Assembly: GCA_028289605.1 (NCBI GenBank)
Contig: JANQON010000009.1
Coordinates: 372,001-436,000 of the forward strand
From: Hyphococcus sp.
GTDB taxonomy: Bacteria > Pseudomonadota > Alphaproteobacteria > Caulobacterales > Parvularculaceae
Reading direction: 5' to 3'
Length of the DNA: 64,000 bases
Positions 8,936-18,259 of the stretch are shown here, piece after piece; position 1 is the first letter of the stretch; the number at the start of each line of letters is the position of its first letter. The position numbers and the translations under genes are program-made. Below the pieces are notes generated by a model. It had not been told where the DNA came from. It saw only the letters and a program-made list of their open reading frames with translations, and ran no database searches.

Positions 8936-11647
8936 ATGAAAGAATTTCTTTTTGCACACCGCGACGCTAACCTCGCTGCATCCCGCCGACTCCTCGGCGG
9001 CGCATTGAAACGGCGCACGCTTGCCGGGGCCGCGATTATGGCGCTGGCGATTTCGACGCCGGTCCATGCCGCATCAGGTGAAGTGTCTCCGCCGCCGCAA
9101 ACGCAAGCCGCAGCGAATGTCACAATCGAACAGGCGTTCGACGCGCTTGTCGCTGATGCGAAAACGCAGATCATGTCTGATCCGGCGCTCGCTGTAGAAA
9201 CCGCGCTTCGCGCCGAGGAACTGGCGCGCTCGGTCAGCGGCTTGGAAAACAGCCAGAGCGCGCTGGCGACCGCGCTTTGGCTCAAAGGCGAAGCGCTGCT
9301 GCGCTCGGGCCGCCCGGAAGAGGGCGCTGAGCCTGTAGCCGAGGCGCTGCAGCTGGTCAGTGTCGATGCAACGCAGAAAAAGCTTCGCGCCGATCTGCTC
9401 CTGGCGCAAGGCCGCATCGCCGGACGCGCAGCTGACATGGAGCTCGCGGTCAAGAGCTACTTCCGCGCGCACGACTTATTCGTTGAGTTAGGTGAGACCC
9501 GAAATGAGGCCGTCACGCTGATGGCGATCGGCTCGATTAATCGCGACGCTGAGTCCTATGACAAGGCGCTCGGCTATTATGAGCGGGCCGCAGAGATCTA
9601 CGCCGGCGACGCGCGCGTTAATCTCTCTTCAGCGAACAACCGAGCAAATATCCTCAAAGAGCTTGGCCGACATGACGAGGCGCGCTTGTTGTTCCAATCG
9701 GCGTTGCTGATCGCTCGCGACATGGGCAGCGGCGTATTGCAAGGGCGCATTCTCACCAATATGGCCGAGAACGAAGTCCTGGCCAACAATTTCTCGCTTG
9801 CGCAGGACTTGTCGGAACGCGCACGCACCGCTTTCGGCCAGGATGACGGAACGGATTGGTTGCGTTTTGTCGCCGCCGTCGAAGCGCAGGTCCAGCTTGC
9901 GCGAAACGACATCGACGCCGCTGAAGCGTTGATAGAAGAGGTGTTCGCCGGTGTCGACATCGCGACGACGTCTCTCTCATTTGAAGAGGCGCACGATACG
10001 GCGCAGCAGATCTATGCAAGGCTTGACGACTTTGAGAAAGCCTATGCTCATCAGGAACGCTTTCAAGCCCTGACCGCGGAGGCGACCAGAGCGTCCGCAT
10101 CAGCGAACCTGGCGTTGCTGGAAGCGCAATTTCATTTCGCTGAACAAGAACTCAATATCGCGAGACTGCGGACCGAACAGATCGAATCCGCCCTCGCTCT
10201 GGGCGAAGCCGACCGGCGCGCGACTGCATTGCAAGGCGTCTTGGCGGTTGCCGCTGCGGCGTTGATCTTCCTGCTCGCATTGGCGTTTGGCTATCGACGC
10301 CACCGCAATCAGGTTGCGCGCATGAATACAACGCTCGAAAGCACGGTCGTTCAGCGCGACACCGAAATTGCGCAACGCAAAACGGTCGAAACGGAACTCG
10401 TGACGGCCCGCCAGCTCGCAGAACAGGCGAACGAAGCAAAATCGGCGTTCCTGGCCACGATGAGCCACGAACTACGTACGCCGATGAACGGTATTCTGGG
10501 CTTTGCCGATGTCCTGCACGCTGAGGACCTGACCCAAGACCAGCTTCGCTACGTCGATATCATCAAGAGCTCCGGCAACGCGCTGCTGACCTTGATCAAC
10601 GATATCCTTAACTTGTCGCAAATTGAGGCCGGCAAGCTCAAGCTGCAGTCAAAGCTGTTCAACCTTCGCGACACCGTCATTGATGCGACAACATTGTTGC
10701 AAGCGAAGGCCAAAGAGAAAAACCTGCATCTGGCGACGCATATCGACCCCAATTTGCCGGCCAACGTAACCGGCGATCCCGACCGGATTCGCCAGGTCTT
10801 GATCAACCTTGTCGGCAACGCCGTGAAGTTCACCGACCAGGGATCCGTTGCAGTCATCGTTGTTCCCGATGAAGACGGCGGTATCAAGTTTTCGGTGGTC
10901 GATACCGGTTGCGGCATCGCCGAAGATAAGACCGACATTCTGTTCGAACGCTTTTCGCAAGTGGACAACAGTTCAACACGCGAGTTTGATGGGTCCGGCC
11001 TGGGCCTGGCGATTTGCAAGGAACTCGTCCGTCTGATGGATGGTGAGATCGGCGTGAAATCACAGCCGGGCGTCGGCAGCGAGTTCTTCGTTACGCTGCC
11101 GCTTACGTCCAGCGAGGAACTGGAAGTGACGGCCGCGTCGGTAGAGAACCGGCTTGCAAGAACGGCTCGGGTCCTGGTTGTTGATAATGTCAGCGTGAAC
11201 CAGCAGATCTACAGACTGATCATGCCGTCGATGAATGCGGAAACTGTCGTCGTCGACAGCGCGGACGCCGCCCTCGCCGCCATCGACCAGGGTCAACAAC
11301 AAAATGCGCCGTTCGACCTGGTGATTGTCAGTGACATCTTTGCAGCTGACGCCGCGCGGGACCTGCCGCAAGCCATTAGAGAGCGCATGAGCGGCGACGT
11401 CAAAGTCGTATTGTCATCGCCTCGCACTTATGATCCGTCCGCACTTGCGAAGATGGGATTTGATGCGCGAATCGAACAGCCGATCTCCGCACGGACGATT
11501 TTCAGTCGCTTCGCAGCCCTGTTGCCGGACAATGTGTCGGTTGAATACCGCCCAATGCAACGGTCGGTCGCGCCGGAAGCTCAACTGGAGGTGTCAAGCG
11601 CCCTCGGCCACGTGTTTACGCAGTCGGGCAAGCGCGCCGCCGGGTAG
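8936..11647 (+). CDS. Periplasmic-TPR hybrid sensor histidine kinase with degenerate receiver
   Basis: A 903-residue protein. The ATG at 8936 gives a clean signal/anchor sequence ending STPVHAASG; a GTG at 8912 is an alternative start. Residues about 60-420 form TPR-like helical repeats that should lie in the periplasm. A membrane segment follows (about 432-455) and then a coiled coil. The HisKA domain has phospho-acceptor H511 in ATMSHELRTPMNG, and the HATPase has N-, G1- and G2-box motifs (NLVGNAVKF, DTGCGIA, GSGLGLAI). The C-terminal 160 residues have a receiver fold but lack key residues: the acid pair reads VVDNVSV, the phospho-acceptor strand reads DLVIVSDI, and the KP motif is EQP. This domain probably cannot be phosphorylated. 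A true receiver is encoded just downstream. Confidence 0.88.
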   Translation: MKEFLFAHRDANLAASRRLLGGALKRRTLAGAAIMALAISTPVHAASGEVSPPPQTQAAANVTIEQAFDALVADAKTQIMSDPALAVETALRAEELARSVSGLENSQSALATALWLKGEALLRSGRPEEGAEPVAEALQLVSVDATQKKLRADLLLAQGRIAGRAADMELAVKSYFRAHDLFVELGETRNEAVTLMAIGSINRDAESYDKALGYYERAAEIYAGDARVNLSSANNRANILKELGRHDEARLLFQSALLIARDMGSGVLQGRILTNMAENEVLANNFSLAQDLSERARTAFGQDDGTDWLRFVAAVEAQVQLARNDIDAAEALIEEVFAGVDIATTSLSFEEAHDTAQQIYARLDDFEKAYAHQERFQALTAEATRASASANLALLEAQFHFAEQELNIARLRTEQIESALALGEADRRATALQGVLAVAAAALIFLLALAFGYRRHRNQVARMNTTLESTVVQRDTEIAQRKTVETELVTARQLAEQANEAKSAFLATMSHELRTPMNGILGFADVLHAEDLTQDQLRYVDIIKSSGNALLTLINDILNLSQIEAGKLKLQSKLFNLRDTVIDATTLLQAKAKEKNLHLATHIDPNLPANVTGDPDRIRQVLINLVGNAVKFTDQGSVAVIVVPDEDGGIKFSVVDTGCGIAEDKTDILFERFSQVDNSSTREFDGSGLGLAICKELVRLMDGEIGVKSQPGVGSEFFVTLPLTSSEELEVTAASVENRLARTARVLVVDNVSVNQQIYRLIMPSMNAETVVVDSADAALAAIDQGQQQNAPFDLVIVSDIFAADAARDLPQAIRERMSGDVKVVLSSPRTYDPSALAKMGFDARIEQPISARTIFSRFAALLPDNVSVEYRPMQRSVAPEAQLEVSSALGHVFTQSGKRAAG

Positions 11648-11694
11648 GCGCAGAACATCGCTGCGGCGATCACAATTGCAAAGGAGAAGTCTCC

Positions 11695-12102
11695 GTGACT
11701 CAGAATTTGAAACTGCAGGATGTAACGAAACAGACCTCCGCGCGCAAAAAGGTGCTGATTGTCGAGGACAACGATCTCAACAGCCTCCTGTTGAAGACGA
11801 TGTTGAAAGACCAAGACGTAGACCTTGAGTTTGCCGAGAACGGGGCCGAAGCCATCAAAAAGTATGAGGCGACATCGCCCGACGTCATCCTCATGGACAT
11901 TCGCATGCCCCAGGTCGACGGGCTCCAGGCGGCGAAGGAGATTCGCGCCTTGGAAGCGAACGCCGGCGATGTCCGCGCGCGCATTATCGGCGTGACGGCG
12001 GACGCGTTTGAAGAAAACCGTCAGCGCTGTTTTGAGGCCGGCATGGACGCTTATGTGAAAAAGCCCTTCTCAAAAAGCGAGCTGGTCGAGAAAATCCAGT
12101 AG
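11695..12102 (+). CDS. Stand-alone response-regulator receiver (CheY/DivK-like)
   Basis: A 135-residue single receiver domain. The GTG start at 11695 is preceded by AAGGAG at good spacing. All active-site residues are present: the acidic pair in VLIVEDND, phospho-acceptor D68 in LMDIRMP, the threonine in GVTADAF and K123 in KKPFS. No output domain follows. It lies 47 bases after the hybrid kinase and is the natural phosphate acceptor for it, since the receiver fused to that kinase is degenerate. Such single-domain regulators act on other kinases, motors or adaptors. Confidence 0.9.
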   Translation: MTQNLKLQDVTKQTSARKKVLIVEDNDLNSLLLKTMLKDQDVDLEFAENGAEAIKKYEATSPDVILMDIRMPQVDGLQAAKEIRALEANAGDVRARIIGVTADAFEENRQRCFEAGMDAYVKKPFSKSELVEKIQ

Positions 12103-12108
12103 CGTCGA

Positions 12109-12126
12109 GGGCGGCGGACGCCGCCC
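12109..12126 (+). terminator. GC-rich hairpin after the receiver gene
   Basis: An inverted repeat GGGCGGC-GGAC-GCCGCCC begins 7 bases after the receiver stop codon. There is no T-run after it, so it may be a weak terminator or a 3' stabilising stem for the operon. Confidence 0.35.
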
Positions 12127-12290
12127 GCGCCGGCGCCTTCGCCGATCTCCACACAGGATGCTGTCAACGTCGCACGTCCGCGCCATCGGACCCCGCGGCG
12201 AGAAAACCGCGCGTCATCGTTGCGTTGGGGGACTGCGTTGAATAAGCTTGGCTTTTGCTGCGCTAGTTATTCAACATATGGGGGCATTCT

Positions 12291-14732
12291 GTGTCTGTAA
12301 GTCGTTCGTTTCAGCAACGATATCTTTCGTGTGCGGTCTTCGGCCTTGGTGCGTTCGCTTTTTCCGGCCTCGCGGCTCAAGATGTTCCAATCATACAGCC
12401 GGGCGCGCCGGGTGGCGAAACCCGGAACATGAGCGCAGAAGAAGCCGTCAACATCGCGGTGACCAGTTATTCGCCCGACGACGTGCGGTTCATGCAAGAC
12501 ATGATACCGCACCACAATCAGGCGGTGCAGATGGCCGCGCTGGTTGCGGAGCGCACCAATCGGGCCGAAATCATCGATTTGGCCGGTCGCATCGACGCGT
12601 CGCAGGCAGACGAGATTGAGTTTATGCAGGGCTGGCTTCGAGAGCGCGGCGAATCTGCGCCGGACCCGACTGCGCACCACGCCATGCACATGTCGCATGA
12701 CATGGCGGGCATGGCGTCACCGGAAGAAATGCGGCGGCTGGCGGCGTCCGAGGGCGTTGCGTTCGACCGATTCTTTCTTGAGCTTATGATCGCCCATCAC
12801 GAAGGCGCCGTGGAAATGGTCGACCATCTGCTCGAGCAACCAGGGTCGGCGTATGATCCGATCCTGTTCGAATTCGTCAACGACATCAAAAATGATCAGA
12901 CCGCTGAAATAGAGCGCATGAATGCGTTGCTGGTCAGTCTCTCCGCCGACCCGCGGGCGGCGCTCAAAGCTGGATTTGACGACGCTGGCGAGGCGCTGAT
13001 GAATATGGGACTGGTGGCGTCGTTGCGCAAACCGCCCGGATTTTTCGATCCCAAAAACCCCGGCAGTATACCGCCCGTTATTCCGCTGGACGAAGACCAA
13101 GCCGCGCCGGCGGCGCGCGACGACGGGCAGAGCAATGCGGGAACGGAATGGGGCGAGCGATCGCCGCTGTTGAGTTTTGCTAACACCGACATGGCGTTCT
13201 CAGGCGATACGCTTGTCGTCGGCAACTATCACGGATTCAACGTTTATCAGCTGGATGGCAACGGCGTTCCGACGCTTTTCAGCTCTATCGTTTGCCCCGG
13301 CGGTCAGGGCGACGTGTCCATCGTCGGCGATATCCTGATCATGTCAGTCGAGCAAACGCGCGGCCGGAATGATTGCGGATTGGAAGGCATTAGCGAAGAC
13401 GTCAGCGCCGAGCGGTTTCGCGGCCTTCGAATTTTCGACATCAGCGATCTCGCCCGCCCCGTTCAGGTTGGCCAGGTGCAGACCTGTCGGGGTTCGCACA
13501 CCCACTCCGTGGTCTCCGGTCCGGCGCCGAACGGCAAGATCATCGTCTACAATTCCGGAACGGCGATCATTCGCGATGAAGAGGAATTGAGCGGCTGCAT
13601 TGACGAAAATCCCGGCGATGAACGTACGGCGCTGTTCCGTATCGACATCATCGAAATTCCGGTCGACGATCCTTCCAAGGCGCGCATTGTCGACAGTCCC
13701 GCCGTTTTTGCAGATCCGAGAACAGGACGCCTGGCGGGCCTCTGGCAAGGCGGCGACCATGGCGACGAGACCCAGGAGACAAGACGAACAGACCACTGCC
13801 ACGACATCACAGTGTTCCCCGACGCCAAAATCGCGGCGGGCGCATGCTCAGGCAATGGCGTGATTTTCGACATATCCGATCCGTTCAAACCGAAAAGGAT
13901 TGATGAAGTTGTCGACAAGGGCTTTGCCTACTGGCATTCCGCGACATTCAACAATGATGGAACAAAAGTTCTTTATACCGATGAATGGGGCGGCGGCAGC
14001 CGGCCGCGCTGCCGCGCCTATGACCGCGAGGATTGGGGCGCCAATGCGTTGTACGACATCGTCGACGGGCAGCTGGAATTCAGGAGCTATTTCAAACTGC
14101 CCGCCCCTCAAGTCGAACAGGAAAACTGCGTCGCCCATAACGGCTCTATCGTGCCGGTTCCGGGCCGGGATATATTCGTTCAGTCCTGGTATCAGGGCGG
14201 AATCTCGGTGATCGATTTCACCGACACCGCCAACCCAGTCGAGATCGCATTTTTCGATCGCGGCCCCCTCCACGAAGATGCGCTTATTCTGGGCGGATTC
14301 TGGTCGAGCTATTGGTACAAGGGCAAAATCTATGGAACGGAAATCGTGCGCGGCCTAGACGTTCTCGAACTGCTGCCCAGCGAATACCTGACAGAGAATG
14401 AGCTTGCCGCGGCGGCGATCGCCGATCAGGGAGAGCTGTTTAACCCGCAGCAACAGTTCAAGGTGACATGGCCGGCCGAACCCGTTGTCGCGCGGGCCTA
14501 TATTGATCAGCTGGCGCGGCAAGACGCCTTGCCTGAAACGACGCTTGAGGAAATCAACGGTGCGCTGAACGAGGCGGAGGCGAGACTTGCAAACGGGACG
14601 CGCGATCGCGATCTGGCGAAATCGCTGAAGGCGCTCGCCGGCGATTTAGGGCGCAGCGGCGACGCGGCAGCGCAAGGACGGCGCCAGGCGTTGAGCGATA
14701 CGCTGGAAGCGATTGCAGCAAGACTGCGCTAG
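12291..14732 (+). CDS. Exported DUF305 domain / LVIVD-type beta-propeller fusion
   Basis: An 813-residue protein with a GTG start after a GGGG run and a signal peptide (about 1-29, ending GLAAQD). Residues about 45-215 form a DUF305 four-helix unit with two histidine motifs, MIPHHNQAVQM and MIAHHEGAVEM, and a His/Met-rich loop (HHAMHMSHDMAGM). DUF305 proteins such as CopM bind copper. Residues about 290-700 form a beta-propeller with repeated D-I-S-D-x-x-P strands (LRIFDISDLARPVQVG, GVIFDISDPFKPKR, ISVIDFTDTANPVE). This is the LVIVD repeat pattern. The C-terminal 100 residues are helical. The gene stands alone and faces the TpsA gene. A metal-linked periplasmic or surface role is likely; the reaction is unknown. 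Confidence 0.8.
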   Translation: MSVSRSFQQRYLSCAVFGLGAFAFSGLAAQDVPIIQPGAPGGETRNMSAEEAVNIAVTSYSPDDVRFMQDMIPHHNQAVQMAALVAERTNRAEIIDLAGRIDASQADEIEFMQGWLRERGESAPDPTAHHAMHMSHDMAGMASPEEMRRLAASEGVAFDRFFLELMIAHHEGAVEMVDHLLEQPGSAYDPILFEFVNDIKNDQTAEIERMNALLVSLSADPRAALKAGFDDAGEALMNMGLVASLRKPPGFFDPKNPGSIPPVIPLDEDQAAPAARDDGQSNAGTEWGERSPLLSFANTDMAFSGDTLVVGNYHGFNVYQLDGNGVPTLFSSIVCPGGQGDVSIVGDILIMSVEQTRGRNDCGLEGISEDVSAERFRGLRIFDISDLARPVQVGQVQTCRGSHTHSVVSGPAPNGKIIVYNSGTAIIRDEEELSGCIDENPGDERTALFRIDIIEIPVDDPSKARIVDSPAVFADPRTGRLAGLWQGGDHGDETQETRRTDHCHDITVFPDAKIAAGACSGNGVIFDISDPFKPKRIDEVVDKGFAYWHSATFNNDGTKVLYTDEWGGGSRPRCRAYDREDWGANALYDIVDGQLEFRSYFKLPAPQVEQENCVAHNGSIVPVPGRDIFVQSWYQGGISVIDFTDTANPVEIAFFDRGPLHEDALILGGFWSSYWYKGKIYGTEIVRGLDVLELLPSEYLTENELAAAAIADQGELFNPQQQFKVTWPAEPVVARAYIDQLARQDALPETTLEEINGALNEAEARLANGTRDRDLAKSLKALAGDLGRSGDAAAQGRRQALSDTLEAIAARLR

Positions 14733-14773
14733 GTCAGGCGCCTCGCCCCTTTCGATGCCGACTAGGAGCCGGG

Positions 14774-16189
14774 TCAATTGACGCAAGCAGCCTCGGCGAC
14801 GCCGTAGAGACACAACAACCTCGCGGTATTGTCGCTTGCGTCTGCGTTTTCGTCCGAAAGGTCAAAGACGACCGCATCGTCAAAGAGCACCACCGCTTCG
14901 GCGCCTGAACCATCCTCAATCGCTGCGGTTTCAAAGACTGGCGACGGTGTCGTCGCCGCAATCTCGGAGATGGCGTCAGCCGCATCGTCAGCGGCGCCCG
15001 GCGGCAGATCGTCGGCGTCATTGTCATCGCTCTGCGGCGACGGGTCCGGGATTAGCGTGACTGTCCCCGCGCGGGCGCCCTCGCCCGCGTCCGCGATGCC
15101 CGTGAAATTCAATACGTCATCGGAGGAGATCGTGATGTCTCCGCCAGTCCCCGCGGTTGCGCCCGGTCTCGTCGAGGCCAGGCCGGCGAAATCGATCCGC
15201 TCGACTGCATTCACCAGAATGCTTCCGCCGTCTCCCGTGTCCTGATTGCTGTCCGCGATTAATCGCGCTGCATCGCCAACCGTCACCGTCCGGCATTCGA
15301 CTTCGATCTCGCCACCATTGACGCCCGCCGCGTTAAGGTCGCCGGCGATTGAAATCTCGCTGTTGTCCGTCCCTGATAAAATGATCTTGCCGCCGTCCAT
15401 CGACGCGCTTTCCGCGACCAGGTGGGATTCCACATTGATCACCGTGTTGACAAAATCGCGCGCCGCCGTGGCGGTCAACAAAATCGCACCGCCCGACGCT
15501 TCGATGTCGCCGGTTACATCGATGGATCCCGTCTTGTCGCCGGCGCTCGCGGAAGCGGCGAACGTAATCAATTCATCGCCGAAGAAATCCAGCGTAAACG
15601 CTTCCCCCGACGCCAGCGCGATTTGCCCGACATTGGCCCGCAACAGCCCGGCGTTTTCGACATTCGGCGCAACAAAGGCGATCATGCCCGCATCGGCGGC
15701 GCTGATTGTTCCCCTGTTGATGATGGCGGCGGCGGCGTCTCCAGGTTGATTGAAATCAAAGCTGCCTGCCATGAAATCCGCATTGTCGATATCGTTGGAC
15801 GTGGCGAGTATGCCGCTGAGATCGACCGTCGCCGTTGACGTGAAAACCACGCCGTTCGCATTGACGAGGAACACCCTGCCGTCGGCCAGAATCTGCCCTT
15901 CAATCATGGAGGCGGCGCCGCTGAGCACGCGATTTAAGGCGATGGCGTCGGCGGAAGGCTGATTGAACTGAACGATTTCGTCCGTGGCGACGTCGAAACT
16001 GTCCCATTCCACAATGAGGCGGTCCGACGTCTGATCGATGGTCGTGGTCTTGCCGCGCTCGCCCTGTCCCGTGATAAATCCGGCGCCGTCGATAATGGCG
16101 CCTCCCTGCGGATCGGCGTAAGCGGCAGTCGCCCCCAGACCGGTCGAGGCGATGGTTACCAGCAAATGCGCCTTAAGAGATTTCATCAT
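14774..16189 (-). CDS. Two-partner secretion exoprotein (TpsA), small
   Basis: A 471-residue exported protein. After a signal peptide (to about residue 25, ending AAYADP) comes the haemagglutinin-type TPS secretion domain, with TTTIDQTSDRLIVEWDSFDV, QFNQPSADAIALNRV and the signature FLVNANGVVFT. Short beta-helix repeats rich in Gly, Ala and Asp follow to about residue 400. The tail is acidic and ends CLYGVAEAACVN, with two cysteines eight residues apart. A cysteine pair at the extreme C-terminus anchors HMW1- and HxuA-type exoproteins to their transporter, so this protein may stay at the cell surface. It lies 11 bases downstream of its transporter gene. It is short for a TpsA and no effector domain is seen. 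Confidence 0.85.
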   Translation of the reverse strand: MMKSLKAHLLVTIASTGLGATAAYADPQGGAIIDGAGFITGQGERGKTTTIDQTSDRLIVEWDSFDVATDEIVQFNQPSADAIALNRVLSGAASMIEGQILADGRVFLVNANGVVFTSTATVDLSGILATSNDIDNADFMAGSFDFNQPGDAAAAIINRGTISAADAGMIAFVAPNVENAGLLRANVGQIALASGEAFTLDFFGDELITFAASASAGDKTGSIDVTGDIEASGGAILLTATAARDFVNTVINVESHLVAESASMDGGKIILSGTDNSEISIAGDLNAAGVNGGEIEVECRTVTVGDAARLIADSNQDTGDGGSILVNAVERIDFAGLASTRPGATAGTGGDITISSDDVLNFTGIADAGEGARAGTVTLIPDPSPQSDDNDADDLPPGAADDAADAISEIAATTPSPVFETAAIEDGSGAEAVVLFDDAVVFDLSDENADASDNTARLLCLYGVAEAACVN

Positions 16190-16200
16190 GAAGAGCCTCT

Positions 16201-17943
16201 TTAATATCTCGCCTCTAGACTGAAAAAGAACTTCGGATTTCTGCTGTCGCCCGCATCGAGACGCTTCAGCGGCACGGCTCCTTCAACGCCGGCCGACACA
16301 TGTTTCGTCAGCGACACTCTTGCGCCGACGGCGACTGAGTAGAGGGATTCGGTTCTGTCTTCGCCGACGGCGAGCAGGCCGTTCTGGCGCACCGCGCCCG
16401 CATCGAAACTCACATAGGGCCGCGCCTTGAGCTTTCCGCGCTGAAGAAAATCCGGGGACGCTTGCAATTCGACAAGTCCAACGATGCAGCGATCGCCCGC
16501 GATCGCAAACGGATCATATCCGCGCCCGAAGCCCGCGCCGCCGAAACCGCACTGCTCCGACGACAGCAGCGGGACGTCCGCCCCTTGCGCTTTGACGGCC
16601 ACGATGGCCTTGAGCCATTCATTGACGGTTTGATTGCGGCTTAGATCGGCCTGAAACGAGACGAATTCGCCGCCCGCGCCGTTGCGGCTTGCAGCCGGAT
16701 CGCCGGCCCTCGTGGCGCCGAGCACATCCCAGCCGCGCGCAAGGCTCAACCGTATCACCGATTTGCCGTTAAACAGCTTTTCATTGGCGTAAGAGACGTC
16801 GAGCTCTGTCGTCCAAAGACGATCGAATGTGTTCGGCGTTTCGTCAAACGCGCTCCGAAACTCTTTCCACTTGATACTGGAAGAAACCGTAAGCTGTTCG
16901 CCGCGGCGCACAACAACCGGATAAGACACGTTCAGACCGGTCGTCCAACCCTGGGTTTCAAAGCCGAGATCGCGAAGAAACGGGATGCCGGGAGCGGCGA
17001 CCGAACGGGTTGCGGAAAGCCCGACCGTCAGCCCTTCCGCCGTCAGCACCGTTGCGTAGTTGCCTGAAAGATACGTCAGCTCGTCAAGATCAAAACTCTG
17101 TACCGCGCCGACGCCTAGAGTATCGGCGCCGGTGAATATGCCGTTCAAGCCGAGACGGGCGTAAAACTGTTCGCGCCCCACCGCCGAAGACGCCCGATTG
17201 TTGACGCCGCCGACCAGCACGAGATTCTTTTCATTGGTCTTCAGGGTCAGCTTCACGCCGCCGTTGGGATTCTCAGGTTGTTCCAAAACACCGGTGACCT
17301 TGACGCCGGACACCTGGTTCGCCAGCAGCAGGTAGCGCTCAAGCGCCGATTGCGTCAGGGGACGAACGGATTTCAGTTTTTCACCGTATTTGCGCAGGCG
17401 CGTTGCCGTTACCGGCGCCGCGCCGATCACGTCAATCTCGCCAATATAGCCCTCAATAATTCTGATCCGAACCACACCGCCGTCAATCTCCTGGATCGGC
17501 ACATAAGCAAGGCTCAGCGGATAGCCCGCCTGCGCATAGAGGCCGGTAATGTCGCGCGCAAAGCCGAACACGTCAGAGAGAGGTATTTCGGAACCGAGCT
17601 TATCGGCGTAAACGGCCAAGATCTCACCGGTCTGAATTGCGCCGCCGCCTTCGATCACAACGTCATTGAGGACAAAGCGGATCGCTTCCGCGTTTTCCGG
17701 CTGATCAACTTCGTATGGGGACAGAATAGCCGGCGCCACCGAGAAATCAGGGGCGACTTCAACTTCGTACTGCGCCTCAATGGCCCCGGGTTGCACCGAC
17801 GACGGTATGCCGACAGGGTTGTCAAATTTCCCGTCGCTCTGCGCCGCGGCGCCCTGTACCGAGACGGCAAACCCCCAAACCGCCAACGCAAAAAATCGCC
17901 ATGGCCGCAACAGCGGCCATTCCGCCCCACCAATCAAAACCAA
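16201..17943 (-). CDS. Two-partner secretion outer-membrane transporter (TpsB, FhaC/ShlB type)
   Basis: About 580 residues. It has a signal peptide (ending VQGAAAQSD) and two POTRA domains; the first contains RFVLNDVVIEGGGAIQTGEI and GYPLSLAYVPIQEID, the second GVKVTGVLEQPENPNGGVKL. A 16-strand barrel ends in FSLEARY. The family passes the partner TpsA through the outer membrane. No ATG lies near the N-terminus. I chose the TTG at 17943 because a GGGGAGAGGGGG tract sits just before it; the frame remains open to a TTG at 17982. It is the first gene of a tpsB-tpsA operon. Confidence 0.88.
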   Translation of the reverse strand: MVLIGGAEWPLLRPWRFFALAVWGFAVSVQGAAAQSDGKFDNPVGIPSSVQPGAIEAQYEVEVAPDFSVAPAILSPYEVDQPENAEAIRFVLNDVVIEGGGAIQTGEILAVYADKLGSEIPLSDVFGFARDITGLYAQAGYPLSLAYVPIQEIDGGVVRIRIIEGYIGEIDVIGAAPVTATRLRKYGEKLKSVRPLTQSALERYLLLANQVSGVKVTGVLEQPENPNGGVKLTLKTNEKNLVLVGGVNNRASSAVGREQFYARLGLNGIFTGADTLGVGAVQSFDLDELTYLSGNYATVLTAEGLTVGLSATRSVAAPGIPFLRDLGFETQGWTTGLNVSYPVVVRRGEQLTVSSSIKWKEFRSAFDETPNTFDRLWTTELDVSYANEKLFNGKSVIRLSLARGWDVLGATRAGDPAASRNGAGGEFVSFQADLSRNQTVNEWLKAIVAVKAQGADVPLLSSEQCGFGGAGFGRGYDPFAIAGDRCIVGLVELQASPDFLQRGKLKARPYVSFDAGAVRQNGLLAVGEDRTESLYSVAVGARVSLTKHVSAGVEGAVPLKRLDAGDSRNPKFFFSLEARY

Positions 17944-18185
17944 AAAAAGCCCCCTCTCCCCCCGAGCAATGTCAGATCGCAAACTCTACACACCTCCACG
18001 CATGCCCGGCAACAGGCGTGCGCCGGATGTTGCATATTGCGACTGCGAATTGCGCGTCGCCAGTCTGGCGCAACGGAGGAAATACTGCGCCGCATGGAAA
18101 CGATTCTATTTTTTGTTGTATTCGGATCAACGCTTCGGGGCGCCCCTGTTGCAATTTCGCCGCAACAGCAAACGGCGGTGACAGC
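17944..18185. promoter_or_regulatory. Upstream region of the tpsB-tpsA operon
   Basis: About 240 bases between TpsB and the terminator of the siderophore-type receptor. It should hold the tps promoter. No clear promoter boxes, repeats or RNA gene were identified; the overlapping open frames are poor coding candidates. Confidence 0.3.
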
Positions 18186-18229
18186 GTCAAAAAGAGCAGG
18201 GCCGCTTGCAATTGCAAGCGGCCCTGCTC
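18186..18229 (-). terminator. Intrinsic terminator of the first TonB-receptor gene
   Basis: A perfect 36-base palindrome occupies 18194-18229 (16-bp stem, AATT centre). On the minus strand it is followed directly by TTTTT (18189-18193). It lies 30 bases past the receptor stop codon, so it should end transcription of that gene. Confidence 0.85.
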
Positions 18230-18259
18230 GTCGTGACCTCCCCGGGAGGAGCGGGAGCG

